Shown piece after piece: positions 34,667-45,355 of a stretch of DNA of 64,000 bases. The position numbers and the translations under genes are program-made. Location: contig CAUJCM010000004.1 of the NCBI GenBank assembly GCA_963169655.1, positions 124,001 through 188,000 of the forward strand. Direction: 5' to 3'. Origin of the DNA: Patescibacteria group bacterium. Its GTDB lineage: Bacteria; Patescibacteriota; Gracilibacteria; UBA1369. The notes beneath the pieces are model-generated. The model did no database searches and was not told where the DNA came from. It saw only the letters and a program-made list of their open reading frames with translations. Positions within the stretch are counted from its first letter, which is position 1. Every line of letters begins with the position of its first letter.

Positions 34667-35950
34667 CTAAGGTTCTACCTGTTCAGCTTGTTCTTCAGTA
34701 TTTTGTTCAGTTTGTTTTTCAGTATTATTTTTTTCAGCAGGATTGTATGATTCTAAACCGTCAATATTAGTAGTTATACTCTCAAGCATTTGTAACATTA
34801 TATTCTCTTGAGCTTTTGGTCCTACTATTTGATAAATCCGTGAAGACTTTCCAATATTAGCTTCTAAAGAAATTAAATTATCAGAAATTTCTTTTTTTAC
34901 ATAAGCAATTTTAGAACTATTGGAGTTAGTTGAGAAATTACTTCCTAAAGGAAGCAAATTCAAAGAAACTAATGGAGGGTTAGAAGATAGATCATCTGGT
35001 CCAAATGTATAAGATCTTATTACTCCAGCATCAGAATTACTGACATTAGAATAGAACCATAGTTTTGGATATTGAATCGCAAAATTATAGTTTTTACTCA
35101 CAAAAAGTGCTTGCCCCTCATTTAGATTGATATTGTGCTCATCGTTTGTCTTATTGCTTGAGGAGCTGAGAATATTTTGTTTTTGCCAATTTTTAAAACT
35201 AAATAAAACAAAAGCAGCTCTTCCTCGAGTTAGAGGTTGATCTGGATAAACGCGATTTGAAAAATCTGGATCAATTAAATTATTCTGTTTAGCAAAGTTA
35301 ATATATTTTGTATACCAAGTATTTGGTTCCACATCTTGGTAAGCAATTTGCATCATATTAACTTTGCCTAGATCTACTTTTTGAGCTATTAATAGCATTT
35401 TTAAAAATTCCACAAGATTAACCTCAGCAGCAGGTTTAAATGAACCATCTGGATAACCATTAATAATTTCAAGATAATAAGCTTGATTCAAATATTTACT
35501 ATACCAGGTGTTTTCTTCTATATCATTAAATTTTGCAGGAGTAATACCTGGAGTAAAGTCTATATTTGCAATCTCAAAAATTAATTTTAATGCTTCTACA
35601 CGATTTAAAGCTTTGTCTGGTTTGAAAGTTCCATCTTGATAACCTTCAAAAACACCATCTTCAACTAATTTATTAATTTCATTGATATAAGGATGATTTG
35701 AAGATAAATCTTTAAAAATTTTATTTGTGTTGACGATATTTGTATTCACTATTTGTTCACTTTTTTGATTTTCATCTTGTATACCAATTAATAAATTATA
35801 ATTTTTTGAGTTACTTTGGCCATTTATTTGAGTATATTTCTGAGAATTATTATTTATTTCATCTCCAAAAATTACAGGTAAATCTTCGGCATATACGTTA
35901 ATAAATGAAAATGAGAAAATAAAAATTATTAAAATAGAAATCTTTTTCAT
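34667..35950 (-). CDS. SLH-domain surface protein
   Basis: This 427-residue exported protein has a signal peptide at about 1-21 (ends VYA). Three SLH domains span about 80-255, recognised by FKDLSSNHPYINEI...GYQDGTFKPD, FNDIEENTWYSKYL...GYPDGSFKPA and YQDVEPNTWYTKYI...RVYPDQPLTRGRAA. A C-terminal domain of about 130 residues (NFAIQYPKLWFYSN onward) resembles small lipoprotein-type domains that follow SLH modules. The last 25 residues are Glu/Gln-rich. Unlike the 872-residue protein, its SLH domains are N-terminal. It directly follows the DoxX gene. Confidence 0.88.
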   Translation of the reverse strand: MKKISILIIFIFSFSFINVYAEDLPVIFGDEINNNSQKYTQINGQSNSKNYNLLIGIQDENQKSEQIVNTNIVNTNKIFKDLSSNHPYINEINKLVEDGVFEGYQDGTFKPDKALNRVEALKLIFEIANIDFTPGITPAKFNDIEENTWYSKYLNQAYYLEIINGYPDGSFKPAAEVNLVEFLKMLLIAQKVDLGKVNMMQIAYQDVEPNTWYTKYINFAKQNNLIDPDFSNRVYPDQPLTRGRAAFVLFSFKNWQKQNILSSSSNKTNDEHNINLNEGQALFVSKNYNFAIQYPKLWFYSNVSNSDAGVIRSYTFGPDDLSSNPPLVSLNLLPLGSNFSTNSNSSKIAYVKKEISDNLISLEANIGKSSRIYQIVGPKAQENIMLQMLESITTNIDGLESYNPAEKNNTEKQTEQNTEEQAEQVEP

Positions 35951-35951
35951 A

Positions 35952-36341
35952 TTATTTTTTGTTTTTTATAAAATAATCTAAAGAAAATTTTTGAGGATCA
36001 TTAAGTCCAAAATTTAATAATTGTAAAAATAACAAAATTGTATACCAAGTGTTTGTGTTAAAACCATTTTTAAAATGGATTGTGAACAATCCTACTAACA
36101 TAATAATAGCAAGTGGTATAATTGAAAATCGAAGTAATAGACCAAAAATTAAAAATGTTCCACAAATTAATTCTGAAAGAATTACCAACCATCCTTGAAA
36201 CTCAGCTAATGGAAAGTTCATAGCTTGTAAACTGCTAATAAAACTGTTTGGATCTTGAATCTTTTGAATACCAGAAATCAAAAAAATTATTCCAATAGCA
36301 ATTCTTAAAATTAATTGGATCACTAAATTAGTTCTTTTCAT
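35952..36341 (-). CDS. DoxX family membrane protein
   Basis: This 129-residue protein has four hydrophobic helices. The family start LRIAIGIIFLISGIQKIQDP is at about residues 11-30, followed by FQGWLVILSELICGTFLIFGLLLR. DoxX-like proteins are small inner-membrane proteins linked to redox or oxidative-stress complexes; the role here is unknown. It ends one base before the SLH gene start and begins 20 bases after the oligopeptidase gene, so the three form a minus-strand operon. Confidence 0.85.
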   Translation of the reverse strand: MKRTNLVIQLILRIAIGIIFLISGIQKIQDPNSFISSLQAMNFPLAEFQGWLVILSELICGTFLIFGLLLRFSIIPLAIIMLVGLFTIHFKNGFNTNTWYTILLFLQLLNFGLNDPQKFSLDYFIKNKK

Positions 36342-36361
36342 AATTTATTTTTATTTATTTT

Positions 36362-38173
36362 CTAAAGTTGATTTAAGCATTTTTGCAAGCTTTTTGCAAG
36401 AGCCCTATGTAAATCTGGCTTGGTAAAGTCTAAACCAGTTTTTTTTAATTGATTCAATGGAAAGTCATTTCCACCACTTTTTAAGAAGTTTAAATATTTT
36501 TCGGCAGTGTTTTTTGAAGTTTTTGTATTAGAAATTTGCTCAGCAAAATAATAAGCAGCTGCTATTCCTGTAGCATATTGATAGACATAAAAATTATAAT
36601 AAAAATGTGGTATTCTTGCCCATTCATATTGTATCCAATCATCTTTTTCAATTGTTGGCCCATAATATAAATCATTTAATTTTTGATATTCTTGATTAAA
36701 AAATTGAACTGTAAGAGGTTCCCCTTTATCTACCGATTGGTGAATTAGGAGCTCAAATTCAGCAAACATAGTTTGTCTGAAATAAGTTGCTCTAATGGCG
36801 TCTATTTCATAAGCTAAAATATTTTGTTTTAACTGATTATTATTTTGATATTTTTTTAATAAGTAATTTGTTAAAAGTCGCTCATTTACTGTCGATGCAA
36901 TTTCTGCAGCAAATAGAGAATAATCAGCTAAAGCATAAGGTTGATTATGTCTTGCTAAATATGAGTGCATGGAATGACCTCCCTCATGAATTAATGTATA
37001 AACATCATTTAAAGTACCGGTAAAATTCATCAAGATATAAGGATCTGAATCATAACATCCACCAGAATAAGCACCTCCTCTTTTACCCTTATTTTCATAA
37101 CGATCCACCCAACCTTCTTTAAACCCCTTTTCCATAACTTTGCAATAATCAGCACCCAGAGGTTTAACTGCTTCAAGACATAATTCTACTGCTTGGTCAT
37201 AAGTAAATTTGAATGGTTTGGTGTCAGTTAAATTTACTCGAAGGTCATACATAGTTAATTTCTTTAACTTTAATTTTTTAGCTCGATATTGAAAGTATTT
37301 ATAAAGAATTGGTAGAGATTTATGTGCTTCTTCGATTAGTGTTGTGTAAACTTTTTTATCAATTAAATTACGAGATAGTGAAGATTCTAATGATGAATTA
37401 AAGTTTTTGGCTTGAGTAAAAAAATTATGCTGTTTTATTTCTAAATTTAAAGTTTGAGCAAAAGTATTAATGTGGGATTTATAGGATTTATATAAATTTT
37501 CAAAAGCTTCTTTACGTACTTTTCTATCTTTATTTTCTAAAAATGTCTGATAATTTCCATTGGTTAATTGAACTTCTTTACCATCTATATTTACGAAATT
37601 AAATGTTAGATCTACATTATCTAGAGCAGAAAAAATATCATCGGGACCAGAAGTTAATTTTCCAACTTGTGAAAGCAAAGCTTCTTCTTTTTCAGATAAA
37701 ATGTGTTTTTTAAGTTTTAATATTGAATTTAGCTCTTTATGATATTCATTAAAACTTTTATCTTTAATAATTTCTTTTAATTTTGAATCTGAAAGTGACG
37801 CTAATTCAGGTAAGTAGAAAGCGATAGTTTTTGGAAGTAATGTATATAAATCTTGAGCTTTTTGAGTTAAAATTTGATATTCTTGGCTTGCTAAATCTAC
37901 GGACAAACTGTGACTAGCAAATACATATAATTTTTCAATATTTCTTGTTAGGGAATAAGTATCTTGAAAGAATTTTAAGAGTTGTGATTTTATTTTTAGT
38001 TTACCTTTATAATTTTTTAATTTAGGAATACTTTTTTGAACAAAGTTAAAATCTTTTTGCCAATCCTTAGTATTTTGATACATTTTCTCTATTTTCCACT
38101 TTGCTTCTTGAGGTACTGATTTACGATCTTGATAATAAAATTTTTCTTGATTTTTTTTTGTATTTTTAGCCAT
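36362..38173 (-). CDS. pepF: oligoendopeptidase F (M3 metallopeptidase)
   Basis: This 603-residue cytoplasmic zinc peptidase degrades oligopeptides. The zinc site HEGGH lies in TLIHEGGHSMHSYLA (about residue 395), and the third ligand is expected in the following ADYSLFAAEIASTVNE helix. The N-terminal helical region begins SVPQEAKWKIEKMYQNTKDW, typical of PepF. The late FYNFYVYQYATGIAAAYYFA segment is also a family mark. It ends in TAG and is first in the run with DoxX and SLH genes, divergent from topA. Confidence 0.93.
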   Translation of the reverse strand: MAKNTKKNQEKFYYQDRKSVPQEAKWKIEKMYQNTKDWQKDFNFVQKSIPKLKNYKGKLKIKSQLLKFFQDTYSLTRNIEKLYVFASHSLSVDLASQEYQILTQKAQDLYTLLPKTIAFYLPELASLSDSKLKEIIKDKSFNEYHKELNSILKLKKHILSEKEEALLSQVGKLTSGPDDIFSALDNVDLTFNFVNIDGKEVQLTNGNYQTFLENKDRKVRKEAFENLYKSYKSHINTFAQTLNLEIKQHNFFTQAKNFNSSLESSLSRNLIDKKVYTTLIEEAHKSLPILYKYFQYRAKKLKLKKLTMYDLRVNLTDTKPFKFTYDQAVELCLEAVKPLGADYCKVMEKGFKEGWVDRYENKGKRGGAYSGGCYDSDPYILMNFTGTLNDVYTLIHEGGHSMHSYLARHNQPYALADYSLFAAEIASTVNERLLTNYLLKKYQNNNQLKQNILAYEIDAIRATYFRQTMFAEFELLIHQSVDKGEPLTVQFFNQEYQKLNDLYYGPTIEKDDWIQYEWARIPHFYYNFYVYQYATGIAAAYYFAEQISNTKTSKNTAEKYLNFLKSGGNDFPLNQLKKTGLDFTKPDLHRALAKSLQKCLNQL

Positions 38174-38252
38174 ATTTGGTTCTAATTTTAAAGAAGTATT
38201 TTGACAGAAAAGTTTTCATCAGTATTATTAAACAAGTTTTTGAAAAAATAAA

Positions 38253-40778
38253 ATGGGAAAAAATTTAGTAATCGTAGAGTCTCCAGCCAAAGCTAAAACC
38301 ATTTCTAAATACCTTGGAAAGGATTTTAGAGTGGAGGCTTCAATTGGACATATTCGAGATTTACCTGGTAAAGCTGAAGAGGTACCAGAAAAATATAAAA
38401 AAGAAAAATGGGCTAGACTAGGGGTTGACACTGAAAACGGATTTAAACCATTGTATATAGTTCCTCCAACAAAAAAGAAACAAGTCAAAAAACTTCAAGA
38501 CGCTTTAAAAGGTGCAAGTAATTTATATCTAGCAACTGATGAGGATAGAGAAGGAGAAAGTATTTCTTGGCATTTATTAGAAATTCTAAAACCGAAAGTA
38601 CCAGTTAAAAGACTTGTCTTTCATGAAATTACAAAAGAAGCTATTTCAAAGTCTTTAGAAAATCCAAGAGATGTAGATATTGATTTAGTACATGCTCAAG
38701 AAACTAGAAGAATTTTGGACAGATTATATGGTTATGAAGTTTCTCCAGTTTTATGGAGGAAAATTGCTCCTAAACTTTCAGCAGGTAGAGTTCAATCTGT
38801 AGCGATTAAAATGGTAGTAGAGCGAGAAAAATTAAGAGAATCTTTTATTCCAGCTAATTTTTTTGATTTAAATGCTATTTTTGAAACTCCTAGAAAGGAA
38901 AAATTTTCTGCTGAATTAAAATCAGTTAATGGAAAAAAGGTTGTAACTGGAAAAGACTTTGATCCTGAAACTGGAAAGTTAAAAGATAAAAATAAAGTTC
39001 ATTTGAGTGAAGAAGATGCAAATGAATTAGTAAAATCAATTGAAAATAATAATTTTAAGATTGTATCTATAAGCCAAAAGCCTTTTACAAGAAACCCTGA
39101 GGCTCCTTTTACAACCTCTACAATGCAACAAGAGGCGGCAAGAAAACTTAGATATTCTGCTAAGAGAACAATGCAAGTGGCTCAAAAATTATATGAAAAT
39201 GGATATATTACATATATGAGAACTGACTCTACTAATTTGGCGGAATCAGCAATTAAGGAAGTTAGAAATCAAGCTACTAAACTGTATGGATCTGAATTTG
39301 TAGCAGAGAAAGTTAAAACTTATAGTTCTAAAACTAAAAATGCTCAAGAAGCTCATGAAGCAATTCGTCCTGCAGGAAATAAATTTAAATTACCTGAAGA
39401 ATTAAAAGGACAATTAACACAAGAAGAATTAGATTTGTATGAATTAATTTGGAAAAGAACAATAGCATCTCAAATGAAAGAAGCTAAAATGCTCTCAACA
39501 ATTGTAGAAATTGCTGATGGAAAAAATGTTTTTGGAGCTACCGGAAAACAAATTACTTTTGCTGGATTTTTAAAAGCTTATGTAGAAGGTGCAGATGATC
39601 CTGAAGAAGAGCTAGAAAACCAAGAGAAAATTCTTCCTGAAATTAATGAAAATGAGAATATGAAAGTTGATAAGATGAACATAAAATCACATCAAACAAA
39701 GCCAATAGCAAGATTTACTGAAGCATCCTTAATCAAGGAATTAGAAAATAAAGGTATTGGAAGACCCTCAACTTATGCCTCTATTATGGATACAATTGTT
39801 AGAAGAGAATATGTTTTTAAACAAGGTGCTGCTTTAATACCAACATTTACTGCTTTTGCAGTTGTTAAACTGATGGAAAAACATTTTACTCATTTAATTG
39901 ACTATACTTTTACTGCTGAAATGGAAGAAGATTTAGATAAAATTGCAGAAGGTGAAAAAAAATCTACTCCTTATCTTGATAAATTTTATTTTGGAAATAA
40001 GACACAGGAAGGATTGAGTAAATTAATTACACAAAATATTGATGCTAGAGAAGTATGTACTATTGATATGGCACCTCAAGGAAAAAAATTAAACGCACAA
40101 GTACGTATTGGTCGATTTGGACCTTATCTGGAAAGTGGAGATGAAAAATCACCATTACCAGATAATATTGCTCCTGCTGATTTGACTGAAGATATGGTAG
40201 TAGAATTGCTTAAAGCTAAGCCTTCAAGTGGAGAGAAGTTGGGTGTAGATAAGATAACTAATTTGGAAATTTTCAAAAAAGTTGGTAGGTATGGACCATA
40301 TTTACAAATTGGTGAAAAAGGAGATAAAGGATTTAAGATGAAATCAATTCCTAAAATGATAAATCCTGAAGAGATAACTTTGAAACAAGCTCAGGAGATT
40401 ATTAGCTGGCCAAAAAATCTAGGTAAAACAAAAGATAGTGAAGAGGTTATATTTGACTATGGACCTTATGGACCTTATTTAAAAATTAATGGTAGAAACA
40501 AAGCCATTCCTGCTGGGTATGATATTATGAATTTTACATTAAAAGATGCTGAAAAAGCTATGCAAGAGTCTCCACAAATAAAAGGTAAAGTAGGAAATGA
40601 AAATAAAATGAGTGGAGCTTTAAAAGATTTTGGCAATGGTATTGTGGCAAAAAGTGGGAGGTATGGAAATTATCTTACTGATGGAAAGCTAAATGTTTCA
40701 ATTCCAAAAGATAAAGATTTAAATTCTTTATCTGCTGAAGAAGCTAAAAATTTAATTGATAGCAAAAGAAAAAAATAG
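38253..40778 (+). CDS. topA: DNA topoisomerase I
   Basis: This type IA topoisomerase (841 aa) relaxes negative supercoils. The Toprim domain starts KNLVIVESPAKAKTISKYLG and holds ATDEDREGESISWHL. The active-site Tyr321 is in GYITYMRTDSTNL, and RFTEASLIKELENKGIGRPSTYA is intact. Instead of zinc ribbons the C-terminus carries about four repeats of the topoisomerase C-terminal type (RIGRFGPYLESGD, KKVGRYGPYLQIG, DYGPYGPYLKI, AKSGRYGNYL). It starts 79 bases from the divergent pepF and converges on the next gene with no obvious terminator. Confidence 0.97.
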   Translation: MGKNLVIVESPAKAKTISKYLGKDFRVEASIGHIRDLPGKAEEVPEKYKKEKWARLGVDTENGFKPLYIVPPTKKKQVKKLQDALKGASNLYLATDEDREGESISWHLLEILKPKVPVKRLVFHEITKEAISKSLENPRDVDIDLVHAQETRRILDRLYGYEVSPVLWRKIAPKLSAGRVQSVAIKMVVEREKLRESFIPANFFDLNAIFETPRKEKFSAELKSVNGKKVVTGKDFDPETGKLKDKNKVHLSEEDANELVKSIENNNFKIVSISQKPFTRNPEAPFTTSTMQQEAARKLRYSAKRTMQVAQKLYENGYITYMRTDSTNLAESAIKEVRNQATKLYGSEFVAEKVKTYSSKTKNAQEAHEAIRPAGNKFKLPEELKGQLTQEELDLYELIWKRTIASQMKEAKMLSTIVEIADGKNVFGATGKQITFAGFLKAYVEGADDPEEELENQEKILPEINENENMKVDKMNIKSHQTKPIARFTEASLIKELENKGIGRPSTYASIMDTIVRREYVFKQGAALIPTFTAFAVVKLMEKHFTHLIDYTFTAEMEEDLDKIAEGEKKSTPYLDKFYFGNKTQEGLSKLITQNIDAREVCTIDMAPQGKKLNAQVRIGRFGPYLESGDEKSPLPDNIAPADLTEDMVVELLKAKPSSGEKLGVDKITNLEIFKKVGRYGPYLQIGEKGDKGFKMKSIPKMINPEEITLKQAQEIISWPKNLGKTKDSEEVIFDYGPYGPYLKINGRNKAIPAGYDIMNFTLKDAEKAMQESPQIKGKVGNENKMSGALKDFGNGIVAKSGRYGNYLTDGKLNVSIPKDKDLNSLSAEEAKNLIDSKRKK

Positions 40779-40779
40779 T

Positions 40780-42186
40780 TTAAGAGACTTTACTAGGTGG
40801 TCTTAAAAGATAAACTCCTCTAGGTGAATTAAAATCAACCTTTGATTCAAGTGGAACTTTCTTGGAAGAATTATTATTTACTGAATACTCAGCATTTGTC
40901 ATTATTCCAATATGTCTGTGACCAGGTTTTGCAATACCATCAACAACTCTTGCTGGTGTTCTTCCCCATAAAACTACATCTCCAGATTGTGCAGGTTGAT
41001 TGTGTTTAGTCCATCCTCTTCTTAATAGTTCTTGTTCTACACCATCAACATTTAAGATGGTTTTATCAATTAAACCAGCTTCTTTTAAAATAAAAGATGC
41101 AACCTGCGCGCAAGCTAAATTTCCTCCCCCTACTTCTGGTCCTCTAAAATTAGTACTACCTATAAAAGATCTAGCAATATTTACCAACCTATTATTTGAA
41201 GAGGGAGTGTTTTCTCTCGTACTGATTGGTAAATCTTCTGGTGGAAGACTTGGTTTTTGTTGAATCGGATTAGCTAATTTTCTATCTTCATTATTATTGA
41301 AATTTTTAGTTATCTTTTGTGTTAAATCATCAAAAAAAACTCCAAAACCTTTTAATAAATCTTCTATTTTACTAAATATTAAATCAAAGTTTATCTTTCC
41401 ATCTTTAAAGGCATCTTGATTTTGCGGATCTCTAATAATTTCTGGTAATTTTTGATCATAAAATTCTGGGGTTGTAATTAACACCCGTCCCCTGCTCTTT
41501 GCTATTTCTTGAGTTCTCTCAGTAATTTGAATTTTTTTTTGATTTTCTGTTAAATAAATTTGTTCATTAAAATTATGTTTATGTGTTTGTTGTCCTTGCC
41601 TAAGATCAATCAAAGCTAATGACGATTGTGTTTCTTTTAAATGTATTGTAAAACCATCTCTTAAATAAACCTTTTTATTATCTGAGGTTGTATAGCATGG
41701 CTTTCCATCTATAAAATTTCTTTTAGCGTTTTTAAATAATAAATTTCCTTCAGTGTCAAAAATATCAACTATTAAAATATTTGCTGGAAATAAATCACTT
41801 AAATCTATTTGAGTTTGCGCAAAATCATTTCCTTGAAAATCACATTCAAATATTAATTTATCTTTAGATGGCTTTAATTTTAAAAAGCTACTAGCCAAAA
41901 TTATATGTCTTTCTAATGGTGATTTTTTTAAAGTATTTAAATCAAGACCTGCAGACCTTAATAAATCTAATCTACTATCTTTTTCCCATTGTCTTAATTT
42001 CTCAAGGATTTCAGTTTTTCTCTCAATACTAACTTGATTTAATCCACTTAAAAAATCAAAATTATCTCTTTCTGTATCTATTTTCTCTGTGTGTACACTT
42101 AAATTAACCTCATGCTGATTATTTGCTTCCATGGAAGAATAATTTTCTTCTGGTAAATTACTGCTTTGTTCGTTATTATTGAGCAT
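40780..42186 (-). CDS. unknown protein with C-terminal Cys/His (NlpC/P60- or CHAP-like) domain
   Basis: This 468-residue protein has no signal peptide. The first 320 residues are soluble and unrecognised. The last 140 resemble cysteine amidases/peptidases: IARSFIGSTNFRGPEVGGG, then NLACAQVASFILKEAGL with a candidate nucleophile Cys. An SGDVVLWGR strand follows (the usual GDxxxw pattern), then KPGHRHIGIM with a candidate His. Such domains cleave peptidoglycan peptides or amides, which sits oddly with the missing export signal. It lies alone on the minus strand between topA and sufC. Confidence 0.72.
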   Translation of the reverse strand: MLNNNEQSSNLPEENYSSMEANNQHEVNLSVHTEKIDTERDNFDFLSGLNQVSIERKTEILEKLRQWEKDSRLDLLRSAGLDLNTLKKSPLERHIILASSFLKLKPSKDKLIFECDFQGNDFAQTQIDLSDLFPANILIVDIFDTEGNLLFKNAKRNFIDGKPCYTTSDNKKVYLRDGFTIHLKETQSSLALIDLRQGQQTHKHNFNEQIYLTENQKKIQITERTQEIAKSRGRVLITTPEFYDQKLPEIIRDPQNQDAFKDGKINFDLIFSKIEDLLKGFGVFFDDLTQKITKNFNNNEDRKLANPIQQKPSLPPEDLPISTRENTPSSNNRLVNIARSFIGSTNFRGPEVGGGNLACAQVASFILKEAGLIDKTILNVDGVEQELLRRGWTKHNQPAQSGDVVLWGRTPARVVDGIAKPGHRHIGIMTNAEYSVNNNSSKKVPLESKVDFNSPRGVYLLRPPSKVS

Positions 42187-42238
42187 CGATTTAAGTTAAT
42201 CCTTTTATTATAGCACGAAAATAATTAATTTTGAATTT

Positions 42239-42976
42239 ATGCTTAGTATAAAAAATCTTTCTGTTTCAATTAATGATGAAAAAATTTTAGAAAATTTTAA
42301 TCTGGAGATTAAAAAAGGTGAAACTCATATAATTATGGGGCCTAATGGGTCTGGGAAAAGTACTTTATGTTATGCAATTATGGGGCATCCTAAATATAAA
42401 ATTACTTCTGGTAAAATAGAGTTTAATGGACAAAATATTTTGGAAATGCCAACAGATGAGAGAGCGAGAGCTGGTTTGTTTTTGGCTTTCCAATATCCAA
42501 AAGAGGTACCTGGAATAACTTTTGGTAATTTTTTAAGACAATCTTCTAATGTGAAACTTAAAGAATCTGGAGAAAAGGTTTTGAGTCCAATGGAGTATTT
42601 TAAGATTGCAAAAGAATTGATTGAAAAAGTAGATTTAGATAAGAGCATGATAGGTAGAGGAGTGAATGAAGGTTTTTCTGGTGGAGAGAAAAAAAGAGCA
42701 GAAATTGTGCAGATGGCAGCACTTAAACCAAAACTCTCTTTGATAGATGAAATAGATTCGGGTCTAGATATTGATAGTTTAAAAAAAGTAGCTCAATCAA
42801 TTGAAGAAATTAAATCTGAAACTGGAATGAGTACAATTTTAATTACTCACTATCAAAGACTTTTAAATTATATGAATTTTGATTTTATTCATATTATGAA
42901 AAATGGGAAAATAGTGAAAACTGGTGGAAAAGAATTAGTTGAAGATTTAGAGAAAAATGGTTATCAAAATTTTTAA
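42239..42976 (+). CDS. sufC: Fe-S cluster assembly ATPase SufC
   Basis: SufC (245 aa) is the ABC-type ATPase of the SufBCD scaffold. Walker A is GPNGSGKST (34-42), the Q-loop region has [20 protein letters not shown], the signature is FSGGEKKR (about 146-153) and Walker B is [12 protein letters not shown] (about 167-178). The [13 protein letters not shown] and RLLNYM elements distinguish SufC from transporter ATPases. It opens the suf operon and its stop overlaps the sufB start in TAATG. Confidence 0.96.
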   Translation: MLSIKNLSVSINDEKILENFNLEIKKGETHIIMGPNGSGKSTLCYAIMGHPKYKITSGKIEFNGQNILEMPTDERARAGLFLAFQYPKEVPGITFGNFLRQSSNVKLKESGEKVLSPMEYFKIAKELIEKVDLDKSMIGRGVNEGFSGGEKKRAEIVQMAALKPKLSLIDEIDSGLDIDSLKKVAQSIEEIKSETGMSTILITHYQRLLNYMNFDFIHIMKNGKIVKTGGKELVEDLEKNGYQNF

Positions 42977-44400
42977 TGACTAATAAAAAACAAAAAATTA
43001 GTAATCAAGAATTAGCTGATCAAATTGATGATTATAAATTTGGCTTTAAAACTAATCATCAAGCTAAATTTGATACTGGCGTGGGACTTAATGAAGAAGT
43101 GATTAGGAAAATTTCAGCCCATAAAAATGAACCTGAATGGATGTTAAATAACCGTTTAAAAGCATTAAGGATTTTTAATGAAAAACCACTACCAAATTGG
43201 GGTGGAAATTTAAAAGAAATTGAATTTGAAAAAATTCATTATTATATGCAACCAGCTGATAAACAGAATAAAGATTGGGAAGAAGTACCCAAAGAAATTA
43301 AAAATACATTTGATAAATTAGGAATTCCTCAAGCTGAGAGAAAATATTTAGCTGGAGTTGGTGCTCAATTTGAATCTGAAATGGTATATCATAATTTGCA
43401 AGAAACTTTGGCCAAAAAAGGAGTTCTTTTTGAAGGAACTGATGCTGCTTTACAAAAATATCCAGAATTTTTTAAAGAATATTTTGGTAAAGTTATTCCA
43501 GCGAGAGATAATAAATTTGCTGCATTAAATACAGCTGTTTGGAGTGGAGGGAGTTTTATTTATGTGCCAAAAGGAGTATATATTGAATTACCTCTTCAAG
43601 CATATTTTAGAATTAATGCAGAATTCATGGGTCAGTTTGAGAGGACTTTAATTATTGCTGATGAAGGTAGTTCAGTTCATTATGTGGAAGGCTGTACTGC
43701 TCCAACTTATTCATCTCAAAGTTTACATTCTGCTGTTGTGGAAGTTATTTGTAAAAAAGGCGCTAAAGTTCAGTATACAACAATACAAAATTGGTCTAAT
43801 AATGTTTATAATCTTGTCACAAAAAGAGCTAGATGTGATGAAAATGCAACTATGTTTTGGTTAGATTGTAATTTGGGATCCAGACTTACCATGAAATATC
43901 CTTCTGTTTATTTGATGGGAAGAGGTTCAAAAGCAGAGATTTTAAGTGTGGCTTTTGCTGGAAAAGGTCAACATCAAGATGCTGGAGCCAAGGTTATTCA
44001 TGCAGCTCCTGATACTTCTTCTACTATAACAGCAAAATCATTGAGTAAAGATGGTGGTAGGTCTACATATAGAGGATTGCAACAAGTTTTACCAGGTGCT
44101 ACCGGAGTGAAATCCAGAGTGGTTTGTGATGCACTGCTTTTAGATGACCATTCGAGATCGGATACTTATCCGACAATGGATGTGCAAGAAAATGATGCTT
44201 CAATGGCCCATGAAGCAACTGTCACAAAAATATCTGAAGATCAATTATTTTATTTACAATCAAGAGGCTTTAGTGAAGCAGAAGCTGGTGCATTGATAGT
44301 TAATGGTTTTATTGATCCAATTGTTAAAATTTTACCAATGGAATATGCACTTGAAATGAATAAGTTGATAGAAATGGAAATGTCTAGATCCGTAGGTTAA
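42976..44400 (+). CDS. sufB: Fe-S cluster assembly protein SufB
   Basis: SufB (474 aa) is the main scaffold subunit on which the cluster is built. The family core is evident: [39 protein letters not shown], the beta-helix with [18 protein letters not shown], and the C-terminal DNxT-like region [22 protein letters not shown]. It ends with [20 protein letters not shown]-like sequence (here [17 protein letters not shown]). Length is normal, in contrast with the short SufD next to it. Confidence 0.96.
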   Translation: MTNKKQKISNQELADQIDDYKFGFKTNHQAKFDTGVGLNEEVIRKISAHKNEPEWMLNNRLKALRIFNEKPLPNWGGNLKEIEFEKIHYYMQPADKQNKDWEEVPKEIKNTFDKLGIPQAERKYLAGVGAQFESEMVYHNLQETLAKKGVLFEGTDAALQKYPEFFKEYFGKVIPARDNKFAALNTAVWSGGSFIYVPKGVYIELPLQAYFRINAEFMGQFERTLIIADEGSSVHYVEGCTAPTYSSQSLHSAVVEVICKKGAKVQYTTIQNWSNNVYNLVTKRARCDENATMFWLDCNLGSRLTMKYPSVYLMGRGSKAEILSVAFAGKGQHQDAGAKVIHAAPDTSSTITAKSLSKDGGRSTYRGLQQVLPGATGVKSRVVCDALLLDDHSRSDTYPTMDVQENDASMAHEATVTKISEDQLFYLQSRGFSEAEAGALIVNGFIDPIVKILPMEYALEMNKLIEMEMSRSVG

Positions 44401-44410
44401 TTATTTTTAT

Positions 44411-45040
44411 ATGTCAAAATTAGAAAATACAATTAGCAATAAAGTGAAGTGGATCAATCAATTCCAAGATATTATGATGGACATAAATGGAGAGCAAACA
44501 GAAAAATTAATAGTAGTCATTGATGGAAGTGGAAGATTGAAATTTGATTTTAATTTAAATGAGGCTAATGCAAATTTAGAATTATTGATTATTTTTCTTG
44601 GAAGAGAAAATCAAAATGTAAATTTACTAACTGAGGCACATCATAATGTGGCTAATACAAGAGCGAATGTATTGATTAAAACTTTGCTTTTTAATCAAAG
44701 TAAATTTGATGTAAAAGGTAATTTAATTGTGCCAGAAATTGCACAAGGAACTGATACCTATTTAAGATGTGACGCACTTTTGATGTCTAAAGAAAGTTCA
44801 GTAAGATTTATCCCTGCTTTGGAGGTGATTGCCAATGAAGTAAAGGCTGGACATAGCGCATCGTCTGGCCAATTAGATGAAGAAAAAATTTTTTACCTAG
44901 CAAGTAGAGGTTTTAAATATCAAGAAGCTGTAGAAATGTTAATTCAAGCTTTTATCGCTGAATCAAAAAATTTTTTTACTGGTATTGATGCTGATGAAAG
45001 AGATCAAATTGAAATAAATCTAATTAAATTAATTAAATAA
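44411..45040 (+). CDS. sufD: short SufD-like protein
   Basis: This 209-residue protein comprises only the beta-helix core and C-terminal helix of SufD, which is usually above 400 residues. Diagnostic parts are ALLMSKESSVRFIPALEVIANEVKAGHSAS (with the conserved His) and the end FYLASRGFKYQEAVEMLIQAF. The N-terminal domain is missing, and there is no upstream frame that could supply it because sufB ends 10 bases before. Compact SufD versions are plausible in reduced genomes. It should pair with SufB in SufBC2D. Confidence 0.85.
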   Translation: MSKLENTISNKVKWINQFQDIMMDINGEQTEKLIVVIDGSGRLKFDFNLNEANANLELLIIFLGRENQNVNLLTEAHHNVANTRANVLIKTLLFNQSKFDVKGNLIVPEIAQGTDTYLRCDALLMSKESSVRFIPALEVIANEVKAGHSASSGQLDEEKIFYLASRGFKYQEAVEMLIQAFIAESKNFFTGIDADERDQIEINLIKLIK

Positions 45041-45042
45041 AT

Positions 45043-45354
45043 ATGGAAAAGGTAGAAATAGCCAAAGTTGGGGATTTGAAAGATGGTGAAAAAAAAAGAT
45101 ATATGGTGGAAGGCACCGCAATTATGCTTGCTTTTGTAAATGGCAGATATTATGCAGTTATCGATAAGTGTACGCATCAGGGTTCAAAACTATCAAGTGG
45201 CGAACTAGAAAATTATGTAATAGAATGCCCATGGCATGGTTCACAATTTGATATTAGAACTGGAGAAGCAATTTCATTGCCGGCTGTGATTGCTTTAAAA
45301 ACTTATAAAGTTGAAGTAATAGATCAAAAAATTTTTATTATTTTAAAAAATTAA
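45043..45354 (+). CDS. Rieske-type [2Fe-2S] protein
   Basis: This 103-residue single-domain Rieske ferredoxin binds its cluster through C-x-H at Cys43/His45 (KCTHQG) and C-x-x-H at Cys62/His65 (CPWHG). There is no membrane anchor or oxygenase domain. It lies 2 bases after sufD and just before the sugar isomerase gene. A stand-alone Rieske protein in a suf operon is a known arrangement in some bacteria and may provide electrons or serve as an assembly client. Confidence 0.92.
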   Translation: MEKVEIAKVGDLKDGEKKRYMVEGTAIMLAFVNGRYYAVIDKCTHQGSKLSSGELENYVIECPWHGSQFDIRTGEAISLPAVIALKTYKVEVIDQKIFIILKN

Positions 45355-45355
45355 A